A DNA stretch of 64,000 nucleotides from Rhabdochlamydiaceae bacterium. Lineage in GTDB: Bacteria; Chlamydiota; Chlamydiia; Chlamydiales; Rhabdochlamydiaceae. The stretch spans positions 124,001-188,000 of the forward strand of contig JAIELY010000010.1 of assembly GCA_019752555.1 (NCBI GenBank), given 5' to 3'. The notes beneath the pieces are model-generated. The model did not search any database. It had not been told where the DNA came from and saw only the letters and a list, made by a program, of their open reading frames with translations. Both the position numbers and the translations under genes were made by a program. Positions 51,745 through 61,500 of this stretch are shown here, one piece after another; within the stretch, counting starts at the first letter, position 1, and every line of letters starts with the position of its first letter.

Positions 51745-53241
51745 TTATTCGATAGATTTAAGAACACGAGTTAATGCAAGACGGTTCTCGTACTTGCAGA
51801 AATGTCCTTTTGACCATACATGGTCGGCACGTTTTTTTGGATTCATCTTGTGTTTCAATATGTATGCTTGATGGAACTTTTTGCGCAATTCAGTAGGAAG
51901 AAGACCGAAATTTTCTAGAATTGATTTTGTGTAGGCTCTTTCTAATTTTTTGGATTGCGACTCCGAGTGACGTGTCTTTTTCGCTTTAGACAAGCCTTTC
52001 TCGTAGGTTTCAATAGATTGTTTCAGTTGTTCTTTGAAATTCTCCAAAGCAGATGGCGCGGCTGGTGTTTCAATCGATGATGCAGTCGATGCAAAACTGC
52101 TTGAGGAGGTCTCCGTAGAAGGGATTTCAGACGATTCTTCAGTGGGTGCTGGTAGGAGCTCTGGAGTTATGGGTTGTTGTGTCTTCGTTTGCAAGTCGGT
52201 AAATTGATTTAAAATGACAGAAAGAGAAAGCGGATCCGTAGCTTCTATCGGCTGCTCTTCTGTTGTTTCAGTATTCAGCTGCTCTTCTTCAACTGTGGTT
52301 GGATTAAAGAGAGAGCTGGGGAGCACAGGATCGGTAGCTTCTATCGGCTGCTCTTCTGTTGTTTCAGTATTCAGCTGCTCTTCTTCAGGTGTGGTTGTGT
52401 CAAACATAGAGCTGTGGAGCACAGGTAATGGTTGAGTTTTAGTAGATGGCGGAGGAGTTACTGTCACGACTGGCGTTGGCATTGAATATCTTGAAACAGG
52501 TGGCGGTGGAGGTCCTAGAGGAATTACTGTTGATGGACTCGACGAGCTGCTGGATGAGCTAGGAGCGGTTAGGTTTAATTTCTGAGTTAGATCTGTCATT
52601 CTCTTTTGCAATTCACAGAAAACTGGGCTCTCTTCAAGGCCAGAAGTTGTTCCTGCTGCGCTAGTGAATGAACTTATAGAATTAATTGACCTGAAGGAAG
52701 CAGAGAGAGAACCCAAGTTAAAGCTCTTAAGAATAGAGCCCGTAAGGCTAATAGATGCTGAAGCGCCCCCTAATGTGGTAAATAGTTCCTGAACAGTCTC
52801 CGAGGTCTTTGTAAGAGTTTCTAATCTTTTGGAATTGGTCTCATCGAACTTTCTTTTTGCAATGTTGAAAAGTGCTTCGAGTCCTGGAGCTAGTTTTGCA
52901 GCTTCAGAATCCACTCTAAAACTATGCAACGTCTCAGGGATCGCCTCACCAGCTAACATATTGCTAACACTTTCGAATTTAGTTACAAACTCGCCTAATT
53001 CATGATCATATCTGGTAAGTGTTTCACTGAATCTAGGTGCTCTAGATGATGTTGATGTGATCTTGTTGAATGAAATGTTATGGGATAAATTCTTGATTTT
53101 TGTGGATATTTTCTCGAGCTCATAATCCAATGCGCTCGCATCTTCAGCGATCCCATAGATCAGTTCCGGGAGTAGATCTGGAATGGACTGGAGTTGTATC
53201 GAAGCGCTCGAAGCGTTTATACTTGGTGATGAGGTTGCCAT
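51745..53241 (-). CDS. Pro/Ser-rich effector-like protein, paralog A (498 aa)
   Basis: Starts MATSSPSINASSASIQLQS. A helical N-terminal domain (residues 1-220) is followed by a low-complexity linker rich in Ser, Pro, Glu and Thr (225-390) containing two 32-residue repeats (EEEQLNTETTEEQPIEATDP), then a basic C-terminal helical domain of about 100 residues (SKKLERAYTKSILENFGLL, KHKMNPKKRADHVWSKGH). Both end domains match the neighbouring gene at 53383, so the pair arose by duplication. AGGAG supports the ATG. No signal peptide. Function unknown; secretion is inferred from composition only. Confidence 0.8.
   Translation of the reverse strand: MATSSPSINASSASIQLQSIPDLLPELIYGIAEDASALDYELEKISTKIKNLSHNISFNKITSTSSRAPRFSETLTRYDHELGEFVTKFESVSNMLAGEAIPETLHSFRVDSEAAKLAPGLEALFNIAKRKFDETNSKRLETLTKTSETVQELFTTLGGASASISLTGSILKSFNLGSLSASFRSINSISSFTSAAGTTSGLEESPVFCELQKRMTDLTQKLNLTAPSSSSSSSSPSTVIPLGPPPPPVSRYSMPTPVVTVTPPPSTKTQPLPVLHSSMFDTTTPEEEQLNTETTEEQPIEATDPVLPSSLFNPTTVEEEQLNTETTEEQPIEATDPLSLSVILNQFTDLQTKTQQPITPELLPAPTEESSEIPSTETSSSSFASTASSIETPAAPSALENFKEQLKQSIETYEKGLSKAKKTRHSESQSKKLERAYTKSILENFGLLPTELRKKFHQAYILKHKMNPKKRADHVWSKGHFCKYENRLALTRVLKSIE
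52232..52423. repeat. Two tandem 96-bp coding repeats
   Basis: Copies at 52232-52327 and 52328-52423 are nearly identical over about the first 75 bp and keep the reading frame (32 codons), encoding EEEQLNTETTEEQPIEATDP-type units in paralog A. The high DNA identity suggests recent expansion. Confidence 0.9.
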
Positions 53242-53295
53242 AAATGTGGACTCCTATAATTTTAGAACAAAATTAAAAATATTTAGTTCTGATTG

Positions 53296-53325
53296 ATAAA
53301 TGCTTTCTTTAAAGAAAGCATTTAT
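53296..53325. repeat. Perfect 30-bp palindrome between the two paralogs
   Basis: Each 15-nt half begins ATAAATGCTTTC and its complement follows directly. It lies 55 bp upstream of the paralog A start and 57 bp downstream of the paralog B stop. There is no U-run after it on the minus strand. It could be an operator for a dimeric regulator, or a loop-poor terminator. Confidence 0.85.
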
Positions 53326-53382
53326 TATAGGAAGGGTTTCTCGTTTTTGGCAATGAAATTTGATTTTTTTCGTGTAAAGCTT

Positions 53383-54654
53383 TTATATAAAAAAATCTTT
53401 GGGTTTGGTGTTTTGCTGAACAATCATTTTAATGATTTTCTTTACCGTATTAAAATTTTCCACTTTGCCCATGTTGTTTTTTGCCCATAAGTGATCATCT
53501 TTAACTTTCGGATTTTTATCGTGTTTGTATAGAAATTCTTGATAGATCATTTTTCGAAGGCTTGGGTCTAGAGATTGAAAAGCAGTGTTAAACGATTTGC
53601 TATACGTTGATTTTAGGCGCTTTTGATTAGTTTGATTAGTTGGGTCTCTTGCTAAACGCTTAACGTACTTTTTCTCTATGTCTTGTAACGTTGTTTTAAA
53701 CTGTATTAAAGTCTCGAGGCTAGTCTCAGAAATTTTTGTTTTTGAGGGGGCTTTGGTGGGCGAGCTTCTGGATACAGGAGGAAAAAGTAGCGGCATCGTT
53801 TGCGATTTGGCAGGCGCCCTTTTGGGTGGAGGAGAGGGGGCTCTTTCTTCTGGCATAGGTAAGGAAGAGTCATAGTCCTCGTATTGCTCGGCTGGGTCGA
53901 GATCTTGTTCAAACTCATCTAAGGCTGCTTGAAATTGAGAAGAGGATGTGCTGGAACTTGAGGGTGATCCGACTCGTGGCAGCGGATCTGGCTTTGGACT
54001 TGGTGATGGTATTGTCATGTTAGAAGGAGGACGTTTACGCAAGGGGCCTGTGGGCTCTTTTGCGTCTTTGGAAGCAAGCTTTGTAAATCGTTGCAATAAG
54101 TTCTGAAACTCGAAAAATTTTGGGCTTTGTTCATAATCTGTTAGAACGTGGCTGTCTGGATTCTCGGTTCCAACTGCTGTGGAAGAACATTGTTCTGAAG
54201 TTGTGTCTGGAGTTAGCTTTTGATGGAGAGCTGCGATTTTCTCTGCGATATCAGAGACTAATGCCGCTCTTTGTCCATCGCCTTTTAGAAAATCTACTTT
54301 AGAATTTGCGAGTAGGGCTGTTAGTCCAGGAAGCAAACGTTTTGAAACTTTATCTGTTTGATAAGGAGCAATCTCTACTCCAAAATGTTCCTCTTTCGAA
54401 GAGTTAACGACGAGTTCTAGGTGTCCTATCAGTTGACCAAATTCGTCATCGAGTTGCTCTAATTCTGGGGACAATGTTCTCAATTCTCTTAGGGTTGAGC
54501 TGCTGTGGTAACGGGTGATGTTGTGCGATAATCGATTGACTTTTTCTGCCAAGATTCTAATTGCAGGATCGATGCTGATCGACTGTTTAATTCTGCCAAA
54601 TACAGACTCTTGTAATTGTGCTGATAAAGTGCTGCTCTTTAGTTCAACTGCCAT
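53383..54654 (-). CDS. Pro/Ser-rich effector-like protein, paralog B (423 aa)
   Basis: Starts MAVELKSSTLSAQLQESVFG. It shares with paralog A the N-terminal pattern (NRLSHNITRYHSSSTLREL against KNLSHNIS...; a D-x-E-(F/L)-G-x segment; LLPGLTALLANSKVDF against LAPGLEALFNIAKRKF) and the C-terminal basic domain (NQKRLKSTYSKSFNTAF, KHDKNPKVKDDHLWAKNN). The middle linker is again Pro/Ser/Asp-rich but unrelated in detail. AAGG precedes the ATG. No signal peptide. It is upstream of paralog A on the same strand, 141 bp away. The 300-bp region upstream of it (54655-54954) is very AT-rich, and I see no gene there. Confidence 0.8.
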   Translation of the reverse strand: MAVELKSSTLSAQLQESVFGRIKQSISIDPAIRILAEKVNRLSHNITRYHSSSTLRELRTLSPELEQLDDEFGQLIGHLELVVNSSKEEHFGVEIAPYQTDKVSKRLLPGLTALLANSKVDFLKGDGQRAALVSDIAEKIAALHQKLTPDTTSEQCSSTAVGTENPDSHVLTDYEQSPKFFEFQNLLQRFTKLASKDAKEPTGPLRKRPPSNMTIPSPSPKPDPLPRVGSPSSSSTSSSQFQAALDEFEQDLDPAEQYEDYDSSLPMPEERAPSPPPKRAPAKSQTMPLLFPPVSRSSPTKAPSKTKISETSLETLIQFKTTLQDIEKKYVKRLARDPTNQTNQKRLKSTYSKSFNTAFQSLDPSLRKMIYQEFLYKHDKNPKVKDDHLWAKNNMGKVENFNTVKKIIKMIVQQNTKPKDFFI

Positions 54655-54954
54655 AACCTTACTCTCTTATTTTGAAATAGAAAGATAATTCTTTCTAAGT
54701 TTAACAGTCTGATTCTTATTTGCAACAGATTATAGCGGTTTTAGCAATATGTTTCAATGTTATACGTTCTTTTATTTTGCATTTATCTTTACTATTTTAT
54801 ATGTAAATTTAATTTATGTATTTCGAATTTATTTCACTTAAAATAAGATATAAAATAAAAATTTACTCCTCTTTTGAGGCGGAAAGTAGGTTGTTCTTTT
54901 TTCAAAATAAGCTGTAGGGTACACTCTGTTCCAAAAAAATTAAGAATTTATTTT

Positions 54955-56031
54955 ATGCAGTCCATTTTACTTGTTCGCACCTCTGCCATCGGCGATGTGA
55001 TCCAGACCTTGCCTGTGTTAGAGTACTTAAGCCATCAGTTCCCGACTGCTCAGATCGATTGGGTTGTGGAAAAGGGGATTGCTCCCTTACTTGAGCAAAT
55101 AGAGCCTTGCCGCCCCAGACGGGTTCTTGCTATTGATACGAAAAAGTGGATCAAATTTCCGCTCGCGCTAGCATCGCTTAGAGAAATCAAACATTTTTAT
55201 CACTCCCTAAGAGAAGTTCACTATGATCTTTTGTTCGATTTGCAAGGAAATTCAAAGTCAGCCCTTGTGACAATGGCGGCTCGCGCGAAGGAAAAAGTGG
55301 GGTTTGGAGCTAAATGTGTTCGAGAAAAGACCAATTTACTTGCCACCACAACCCGTTACGATTTGCCTTTAGAGCTCAACATTCGGCTTAAATACCTTGG
55401 GCTTTTGCAGCGGCATTTTAAAGATGATTCTGAGTATGCGTTTTCCGGGGTGCGTTTTCAGTTGCCTCCTCAGGATCAAGAGCGTTTGAGCATGATTTGC
55501 AGCAGTCCATTTTTGAATAGGCCTCTTACCTTGATGGTAGCAGTGGGCTCTAAATGGGCAAATAAGCGTCTAAATCAAGAGACTCTGCACGCATTTTTGG
55601 CAAAAGTGGCAGATAGATTCGATGCTGCTTTTGTCTTTATTTACGGCAGCGATGAAGAGCGATTTAATGCAGAGAAGATGCAGCGTGCCTTTGCCAACTG
55701 TTCCATAAGTGTTGGGCAGTTGTCTTTGCCCCTCTGGCAGGCTCTGATGTGGAAGGTCGATGGGGTGATTGCAGTCGATTCTGCAGCGTTGCATCTGGCA
55801 GGGACCACAAAGACACCCACGTTTAGTGTTTTTGGTCCGACCTCTGCTGAGCTGTTTAAGCCTATGGAGTCTTGGCATCATGCGTTTCAAGGTGATTGTC
55901 CTTATGGAAAGTCTTTTGTGAAGCAATGTGCGCTGTTGCGTTCCTGTGCGACAGGGGCTTGCATCAAAGAGATCTCTCCAGAAGCGCTGTTTCGTTCTTT
56001 TGAAAAATGGCATAATGAATGCTTGCTCTAA
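54955..56031 (+). CDS. Glycosyltransferase family 9 (heptosyltransferase-like)
   Basis: A 358-aa GT-B enzyme of the ADP-heptose:LPS heptosyltransferase family. The N-terminal ILLVRTSAIGDVIQTLPVLE (residues 4-23), DLLFDLQGNSKSALV (near 85) and the C-terminal donor-binding DGVIAVDSAALHLAGTTKTP with VFGPTSAELFKP (near 265-295) are typical of WaaC/WaaF-like proteins. It would add a core sugar to LPS at the cytoplasmic membrane; pathogenic Chlamydia have a heptose-free core, so the sugar donor is uncertain. The ATG at 54955 begins the family N-terminus; an earlier in-frame start adds an unsupported extension. Confidence 0.9.
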   Translation: MQSILLVRTSAIGDVIQTLPVLEYLSHQFPTAQIDWVVEKGIAPLLEQIEPCRPRRVLAIDTKKWIKFPLALASLREIKHFYHSLREVHYDLLFDLQGNSKSALVTMAARAKEKVGFGAKCVREKTNLLATTTRYDLPLELNIRLKYLGLLQRHFKDDSEYAFSGVRFQLPPQDQERLSMICSSPFLNRPLTLMVAVGSKWANKRLNQETLHAFLAKVADRFDAAFVFIYGSDEERFNAEKMQRAFANCSISVGQLSLPLWQALMWKVDGVIAVDSAALHLAGTTKTPTFSVFGPTSAELFKPMESWHHAFQGDCPYGKSFVKQCALLRSCATGACIKEISPEALFRSFEKWHNECLL

Positions 56032-56078
56032 TTTTTTAATTTAGACATAATTTCCACGTTAAATCTTTTGGGGGAGTT

Positions 56079-56900
56079 ATGTTGATCGCTCAAATTACAG
56101 ATGCACATATCGTCGAAAAAGACCGCCATTACATGGGCGATCCGGCAACAAAAATTCATGAACGCCTTTTTCGTGTGATCTCCTATCTTAACAATCTGGA
56201 CCCTCAACCCGATTTTATTCTTTTCACAGGAGATGTGGTTGATAAGGGGGAAAAGGAGTGTTATGTTCAACTAAGAGAGCTTTTAGAGCCATTGAAAGCC
56301 CCCTTTTATGTGATCCCCGGCAACCACGATGTCCGAGAAGAGATGCGCTCTGCCTTTTATGATCAGCCTTATATGCCGCTTTCGGGATTTATTCAGTATG
56401 CGATAGAAGAGCAGCCTTTGCGTTTGATTGCAATCGACACATTAGAACAAGGCTCTGCGTATGGGATGATTTGTGATGAGAGACTGGGGTGGATTGAAAA
56501 AACGTTGGAGCAAGAACCTGCTAAACCGACTCTTCTTTTCATGCATCATCCTCCTGTTAAAATTGGGGTCAACCTCTTTGATGCGATTAATTGTAGAGCG
56601 CCTCTTCAATTTGAAATCCTTGTCCGCAATTATAAGAATATCGTGGGGATTTTAGCTGGTCACACGCATCAGGGATATGTCACCTCTTTTGCAGGCAAGC
56701 CCTGCTTCATCGCTCCTAGCATTGCCCCTTCCCATTACATCACTCCTGCTTCAGCTGAGCGGGTTTCCGCTTTAGAGCTGGATGATCCTGCTGTGAGTTT
56801 ATATGAGTGGCATGAGGGAACTGTGATCATCAGCCAGGTGCGCCGGGTTAAAGAGGATTATAGGAGAATCGACTGGACTGAGCTTGCACATGTGAGATAA
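56079..56900 (+). CDS. Calcineurin-like metallophosphoesterase (CpdA/GpdQ type)
   Basis: A 273-aa two-metal phosphodiesterase. The metal and catalytic motifs are all present: QITDAHI (D-x-H, residue 7 onward), FTGDVVDKG (GD), VIPGNHDVRE (GNHD, near 85), LLFMHHPPVKIG (near 155) and GILAGHTHQG (GHxH, near 195). The arrangement matches class III cyclic nucleotide phosphodiesterases and glycerophosphodiesterases. Substrate undetermined. GGGGGAG precedes the ATG. It is followed 5 bp later by a frame-split small gene. Confidence 0.92.
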   Translation: MLIAQITDAHIVEKDRHYMGDPATKIHERLFRVISYLNNLDPQPDFILFTGDVVDKGEKECYVQLRELLEPLKAPFYVIPGNHDVREEMRSAFYDQPYMPLSGFIQYAIEEQPLRLIAIDTLEQGSAYGMICDERLGWIEKTLEQEPAKPTLLFMHHPPVKIGVNLFDAINCRAPLQFEILVRNYKNIVGILAGHTHQGYVTSFAGKPCFIAPSIAPSHYITPASAERVSALELDDPAVSLYEWHEGTVIISQVRRVKEDYRRIDWTELAHVR

Positions 56901-56905
56901 AGATT

Positions 56906-57226
56906 ATGGCATCAACATCCACTTCCTTGGAAATAGCTCGCTTCAGTTCAGAACAACGGCGCGGCGTGCCTTCTTCTTGTTTAGATGTGCAGGATCTTTT
57001 TGTAACCCGATTTACACAAATTGTCCGCTCCTATGAGGACAAAAAGCATTTGAGCTCTTTAGAATCTCTTGAAAGAGGACCTTGGTATGCCAATGATTAT
57101 GCTTTAGCGCTTCATTTGGCGAAAAAGCGGAAGGATTTACTCAAGCTGAAATGGTCGAACGTCTCATTATGGAGTATAATCAAGCGCCGATTACTCCTTC
57201 TGCGATTTTATCCCCTTCTCTATTAG
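56906..57226 (+). pseudogene. N-terminal part of a frame-split small gene
   Basis: The first about 74 codons (MASTSTSLEIARFSSEQRRG to LALHLAKK) read as a soluble protein with the Met-Ala-Ser/Thr start seen in other effector-like genes. At an A5 tract (57122-57126) the frame changes: adding one A gives LAKKAEGFTQAEMVERL, joining smoothly to the frame that continues to 57396. The residues after that tract in this frame are basic/hydrophobic and probably not native. The joined protein would be about 163 aa. Not recognised. Confidence 0.55.
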
Positions 57227-57396
57227 TTGATTTTGAGAGACGTGTTGAAATGGCTAGAAGAGTGAACCCTGATTTTGATCCGTCAAGACAGTTAACGGAT
57301 GATATTTTTCATTCTCTTATGAGAGATTACGCTCCGAAACCACAATGCCGCTTAAATTTTGAGACCATTTTTCGATATAAAACACATTTAAGTTAG
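57151..57396 (+). pseudogene. C-terminal part of the frame-split small gene
   Basis: A continuation of the small gene that begins at 56906, in another frame: MVERLIMEYNQAPITPSAIL to the stop at 57396, about 81 codons, with LVDFERRVEMARRVNPDFDP in the middle. The ATG at 57151 has no ribosome-binding site of its own and the frame is open further upstream, supporting a frameshift rather than an independent gene. It overlaps the convergent BioD-like gene by 9 bp. Confidence 0.55.
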
Positions 57397-58524
57397 AAGT
57401 GTAGTAATTTGATCGAAATCGAGGTGCTTTTCAACGACCTCGATGGCTTCTTTAATTTTTTCTAAATCTTCTGTTTGGATTTTCGCGGTAAATGAAGTGA
57501 TCATTTTCATTGCTGTATGGCTATGAAAAGGGGTATAGATCATCGGAATATTCGCTTTTTTCAACTCTTCGATGATGTAATGCCGAGGAGGGTAGTCCCC
57601 TGTTAAAATCATGCCAGCTTTTAAGTCTTGGGTTGGATCTGCAATTTTCATATCCCAGTGTTTTGCAAGTGTGGCTAAAATGATCTCTTCGCGATTAGCG
57701 GGGGTGATGATGAGTTGGTTGGGAAGAATTAGCTCTCGGTAGGTGTCAACGGAGGTTGCGACGAGGCGGATTTGTTTAAAATGGCGTAACCGATGGGATT
57801 CTCCTGTTTTTAATCGGGTTTCGAATAGAGCTTCGAAGTCTCGCATGGTGGGGTTGCTTAAAAAAGGATCAAAAGGGATGGACCCTAAGATCGGAAGGTT
57901 CCAACGGGAAAGGGCCTTTTGCATGTAATGATCGATCATGCTTTTTTTTTCTGGCAGGACGCGATTGAGGATGACGCCTAAAATGCGTACCCCATGGGTA
58001 TCGCAGAGGGCTTTGTTGAGCATTAATTCATCAAATGAAGATCCTAATCCTCCTGGAACAATGAGGATTAGGGGGATGTGAAGAAGAGCTGCTACCTGCG
58101 CGTTATTGAGATTAAGAATGGAGCCAACGCCGCAATGTCCGGTGCCTTCAAAAAGAACACATTGGTTTTGTTCAAAGAGGGCTCTTGCGGAGTGGACAAT
58201 CTTGTTGCGTAATGAGTGTTCTGTGATTTTTGCATCGAGAAAATCTCGTGTAAACCCAGGCGGAATGAGAACAGGGCTCATCTCTTCATATCCCGATTTT
58301 AGATGAAAGTGATCCTTGAAAATAAGAACATCTTTATCGATGTGCACATCTTTTTTGATCTGGACATGTTCTTGTCCTACTGGTTTCATGTAGCCCACTG
58401 TTTGAAACCGCTTTTTTAAACCGGAAAATAGGCCGAGCGTCGTTGTTGTTTTACCGACATGCTGGCCTGTAGAGGCGATATAGAGTCCTTGTTTATTGAT
58501 CTTATCGATAATGTGTCCATCCAT
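57388..58524 (-). CDS. P-loop (BioD-like) protein with C-terminal DRTGG-type domain
   Basis: A 378-aa protein. The N-terminal 220 residues resemble dethiobiotin synthetase / the N-terminal domain of long phosphotransacetylases: P-loop ASTGQHVGKTTTTLGL (near residue 16), GYMKPVGQEHVQ (near 43) and FEGTGHCGVGSIL (near 125). The C-terminal 140 residues (MILTGDYPPRHYIIEEL and PMIYTPFHSHTAM) fit the DRTGG domain. The phosphotransacetylase catalytic domain is absent, so it is an orphan regulatory-type protein, as found in several bacteria. It is not adjacent to bio or pta/ack genes. Function unknown. Confidence 0.82.
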   Translation of the reverse strand: MDGHIIDKINKQGLYIASTGQHVGKTTTTLGLFSGLKKRFQTVGYMKPVGQEHVQIKKDVHIDKDVLIFKDHFHLKSGYEEMSPVLIPPGFTRDFLDAKITEHSLRNKIVHSARALFEQNQCVLFEGTGHCGVGSILNLNNAQVAALLHIPLILIVPGGLGSSFDELMLNKALCDTHGVRILGVILNRVLPEKKSMIDHYMQKALSRWNLPILGSIPFDPFLSNPTMRDFEALFETRLKTGESHRLRHFKQIRLVATSVDTYRELILPNQLIITPANREEIILATLAKHWDMKIADPTQDLKAGMILTGDYPPRHYIIEELKKANIPMIYTPFHSHTAMKMITSFTAKIQTEDLEKIKEAIEVVEKHLDFDQITTLLT

Positions 58525-58548
58525 GGAAAGAGGTCAATGCGAAACGGC

Positions 58549-61500
58549 TCATTTTTTGTCTTTGAGGTAATGTTTGGCATATTTATTCAAGAAGGGGAAA
58601 ATAATCAACTGGTTTAGGGCGCTTGTGTAGTTATGCTTTTGAGAAAGCGCTGAGCGCAGTTCTAGGATTTTGCTATTGGCAAGGTCAAATGCGATCTGTT
58701 TGGACATGTCAGCGATCCATTCCATATCAAAGGGAAGAAAGCTCAAAATGGGCATTTCATGGAGTTCATCGCCCCAATCTTCTAAACGATTGAGATGGGC
58801 GTTGATCTTTGTTGCTGTTTGATCGATTTTGACTTCGTACGTTTGAATTTTGATATGCGCTTCTTTTTTCTCTATACGGGCTTGCTTTTGAAGCTTTTTC
58901 ACAGTCTCTTGCATTTCCGAGTGATCCCAATTCAGAGCGTTTTGCTTTTCTTTGATAATCTTATCCATGATTTTTTTGTGGTTTTTAAAAGCTCTACTTA
59001 ATTCAAATTGGGTTGATGATTTTTCTAATAGTTTAATGCAAGGAAGGATTTTATGTTGAACAGTTCGATCAGAGAGTTTTGCGATGAGATTGAGTGTGTC
59101 TTCTTTTTCTTTTCCCTTTTTCGTGCCATTTGTTGAAAGGCTGTTCTGGAGGGATGTTTTAAAAATGGCGAACTGATGAGAGATCGAGTGGATGATTTCG
59201 AGTTCTGTGTGTTTGGTTTTTATTGCTACATATTGATTTTCGAGCTCTTTTTGGAATGCTCTGAGTTTTTTTAAAATGGAAGGGGAATAGGAGCATTCTG
59301 AATACTTTTGGATGGCTTTTGAAAAGTTTTGCAAGGCGATCGTTGCAATGGGTAGCGTATTTTCCTTAAAGGTGTGTCTTGAAAGAGATTGTATAAAGTG
59401 TTTTGAATGATCGACACATTCTTGAAGCCATTTTTGCCCTTTTTTCCATTGTGAGTTTTTATGTTGGAGGAGCGTTGCTCTATCCAAATGCCTGCCTAAG
59501 TTTTTGCATTTCCGGGCGAGTCTGGCTGAAACCGAATTGAGCTTTTGTTTTGTTTCCGAATGAAAGTCAGGGTTGCCATCGGCTCTAGAGAGGCGATTTA
59601 ATTGTTTTTTTTGAAGCTTAATGTTGTGTTCTATGGCTTTTTTTCCGAACTTATAGGGTTCTTCTTTCAACGTCCCTTTAATCTCTTCAACGCAATGGGA
59701 GATGTCTCTTTTTAGATCTTTAAAGAAATGATGAATGTGCTTTTTCTGTTTTTCACCTTTAAAATCAAAAGCATCATTGAGCGCGTAAAAGATCGAGGAT
59801 TCGAGAATTTGACCAATGAGTTCAGAAATTCCACTTTCTAAGACACTAAATTCTTTTTGAGTTACAGGGACAGTGGGCTCAAAGGTTTTATTGGCAATCA
59901 TTAGTCCGTGATACATTAATTCGTCAAATGAGAGAGTTTCCACTGCGGTTAAGATGGTTTTGACACCCGTCTCCAATGCTTTAGGAAGAAATAGGGATTC
60001 GATCTCTTTTTCGGCGCTCTCTTTTAAGGTGAGATTTCCATTGAGATATTTTTTCAATTTATCAGAGGTGTTGTAACGGCTCTTATTGAGTACTTCAAAG
60101 AGGTATTCGATGAGATCCGAGACTGCGCGTTTTTTCACTTCGGAATGCACGATCTCTTTTTTATTTTTTTGAGGGGCGTCTGTAGAAAAATGGATTCGGA
60201 TGACATCGCGTACTTTTTGTAATTCTTTGAATATGACCTGGTTGAGCGAGTGCGCTAGGGGTGTATGAAGAGACAAAGATTGAACAGCAGTTTCTACTTT
60301 GTTTTGCAACAGTGTGTTGTAGCGCAAAAAAAGCTTGGTCGATCCGTGCAAACACTGGTTACACGTCCATTCCGGAAACCAAAGCAGTGTGTTGATCAGG
60401 TAGCGGGTTGTCGTTTGCAATCCCTGGTATAGAGGGTCAAAGAGGGGACTAGAGAATTGAGAAGGGGGAGGTTGTGTCAAATAACGATCGATGCGAGAGC
60501 GCCAGTTAAATCGGGGGCCAAACACTTCCATACTGGCTTGAGCAAAAGCTGCATAGACCTCATGGGGTTTAAGGCCGTGATTGTGCGAGGGGCTATGAAG
60601 AGCTTCAAAGAGCATTTCCTTAAAATCTTTCGATTTTTTCGGAGGTGCTAGCGCAGCTTGCGTGTAGCAATTGCTCAAGATCGCAAGCCAGTTTCTCAGT
60701 AGTGTGATGATTTCAATGTCGCGTGGATTTGCAGGATCGTCCTTGGTTTTCCAGGAGTTAAATGCTTCCATGATTTGATCGAAATAGCTGTGTGTAAAAA
60801 ATGACGCGATTGGGGATATGGTATAAAAGAGCCCTTTTGCAACCCATTTACGTAGAATAAAAAGATCTGTCTGATCGATTTTTTGAAAAAAATGCTCGCG
60901 AAAGCTCTCTTCCCACTGTTCATGGGGAGCGGACGGATTAATCGTAAGTACATCTGCAAAAAATTGGTCCGATGTTTCAAAATTGCAGATCCATTCTGAA
61001 ACGAGTTTGATGGGAAGAAATGAGGTGGCCCGGGATTTAAATTTAAGCGATTCTTGCGCGATCATAGCGGGTGTGATTTGCGTGGGCTCCTCATCGGGCT
61101 CTTGTTTAAGTGTTCTTCGATGTTTTGAGATGTTGTTTAACAAGTCGGGAATTGCAGAAGTGCGCTTTTTTTGCTTTCCATTGATTGGAAGACGGATCCC
61201 TTGAAATAAGTTGAGTTGTTTTTCCATGACTTTCTTGCAGGAGACAAGAGTTTTATACAATTTTTTCCAAGATCCCTGTTTGCGGGCAGTTTTAATTTTA
61301 TTTAGAAGTGGGACAATTGTTTTCTCGATGTATTGCTGGTCTTTGTCTTTGTCTAAATTTGTTTTTACTTTGTTGAAGGCGTATTGCATTAAGGTTGCAA
61401 GACCTGAAATTGCTTTTTTTGAAATATGATCTTTGCAACTGTTTAAAACGGACCCTGCTTGCTCCAGGAGCTTTTCCGCGAATGTTTGCTTCTTGGAGGC

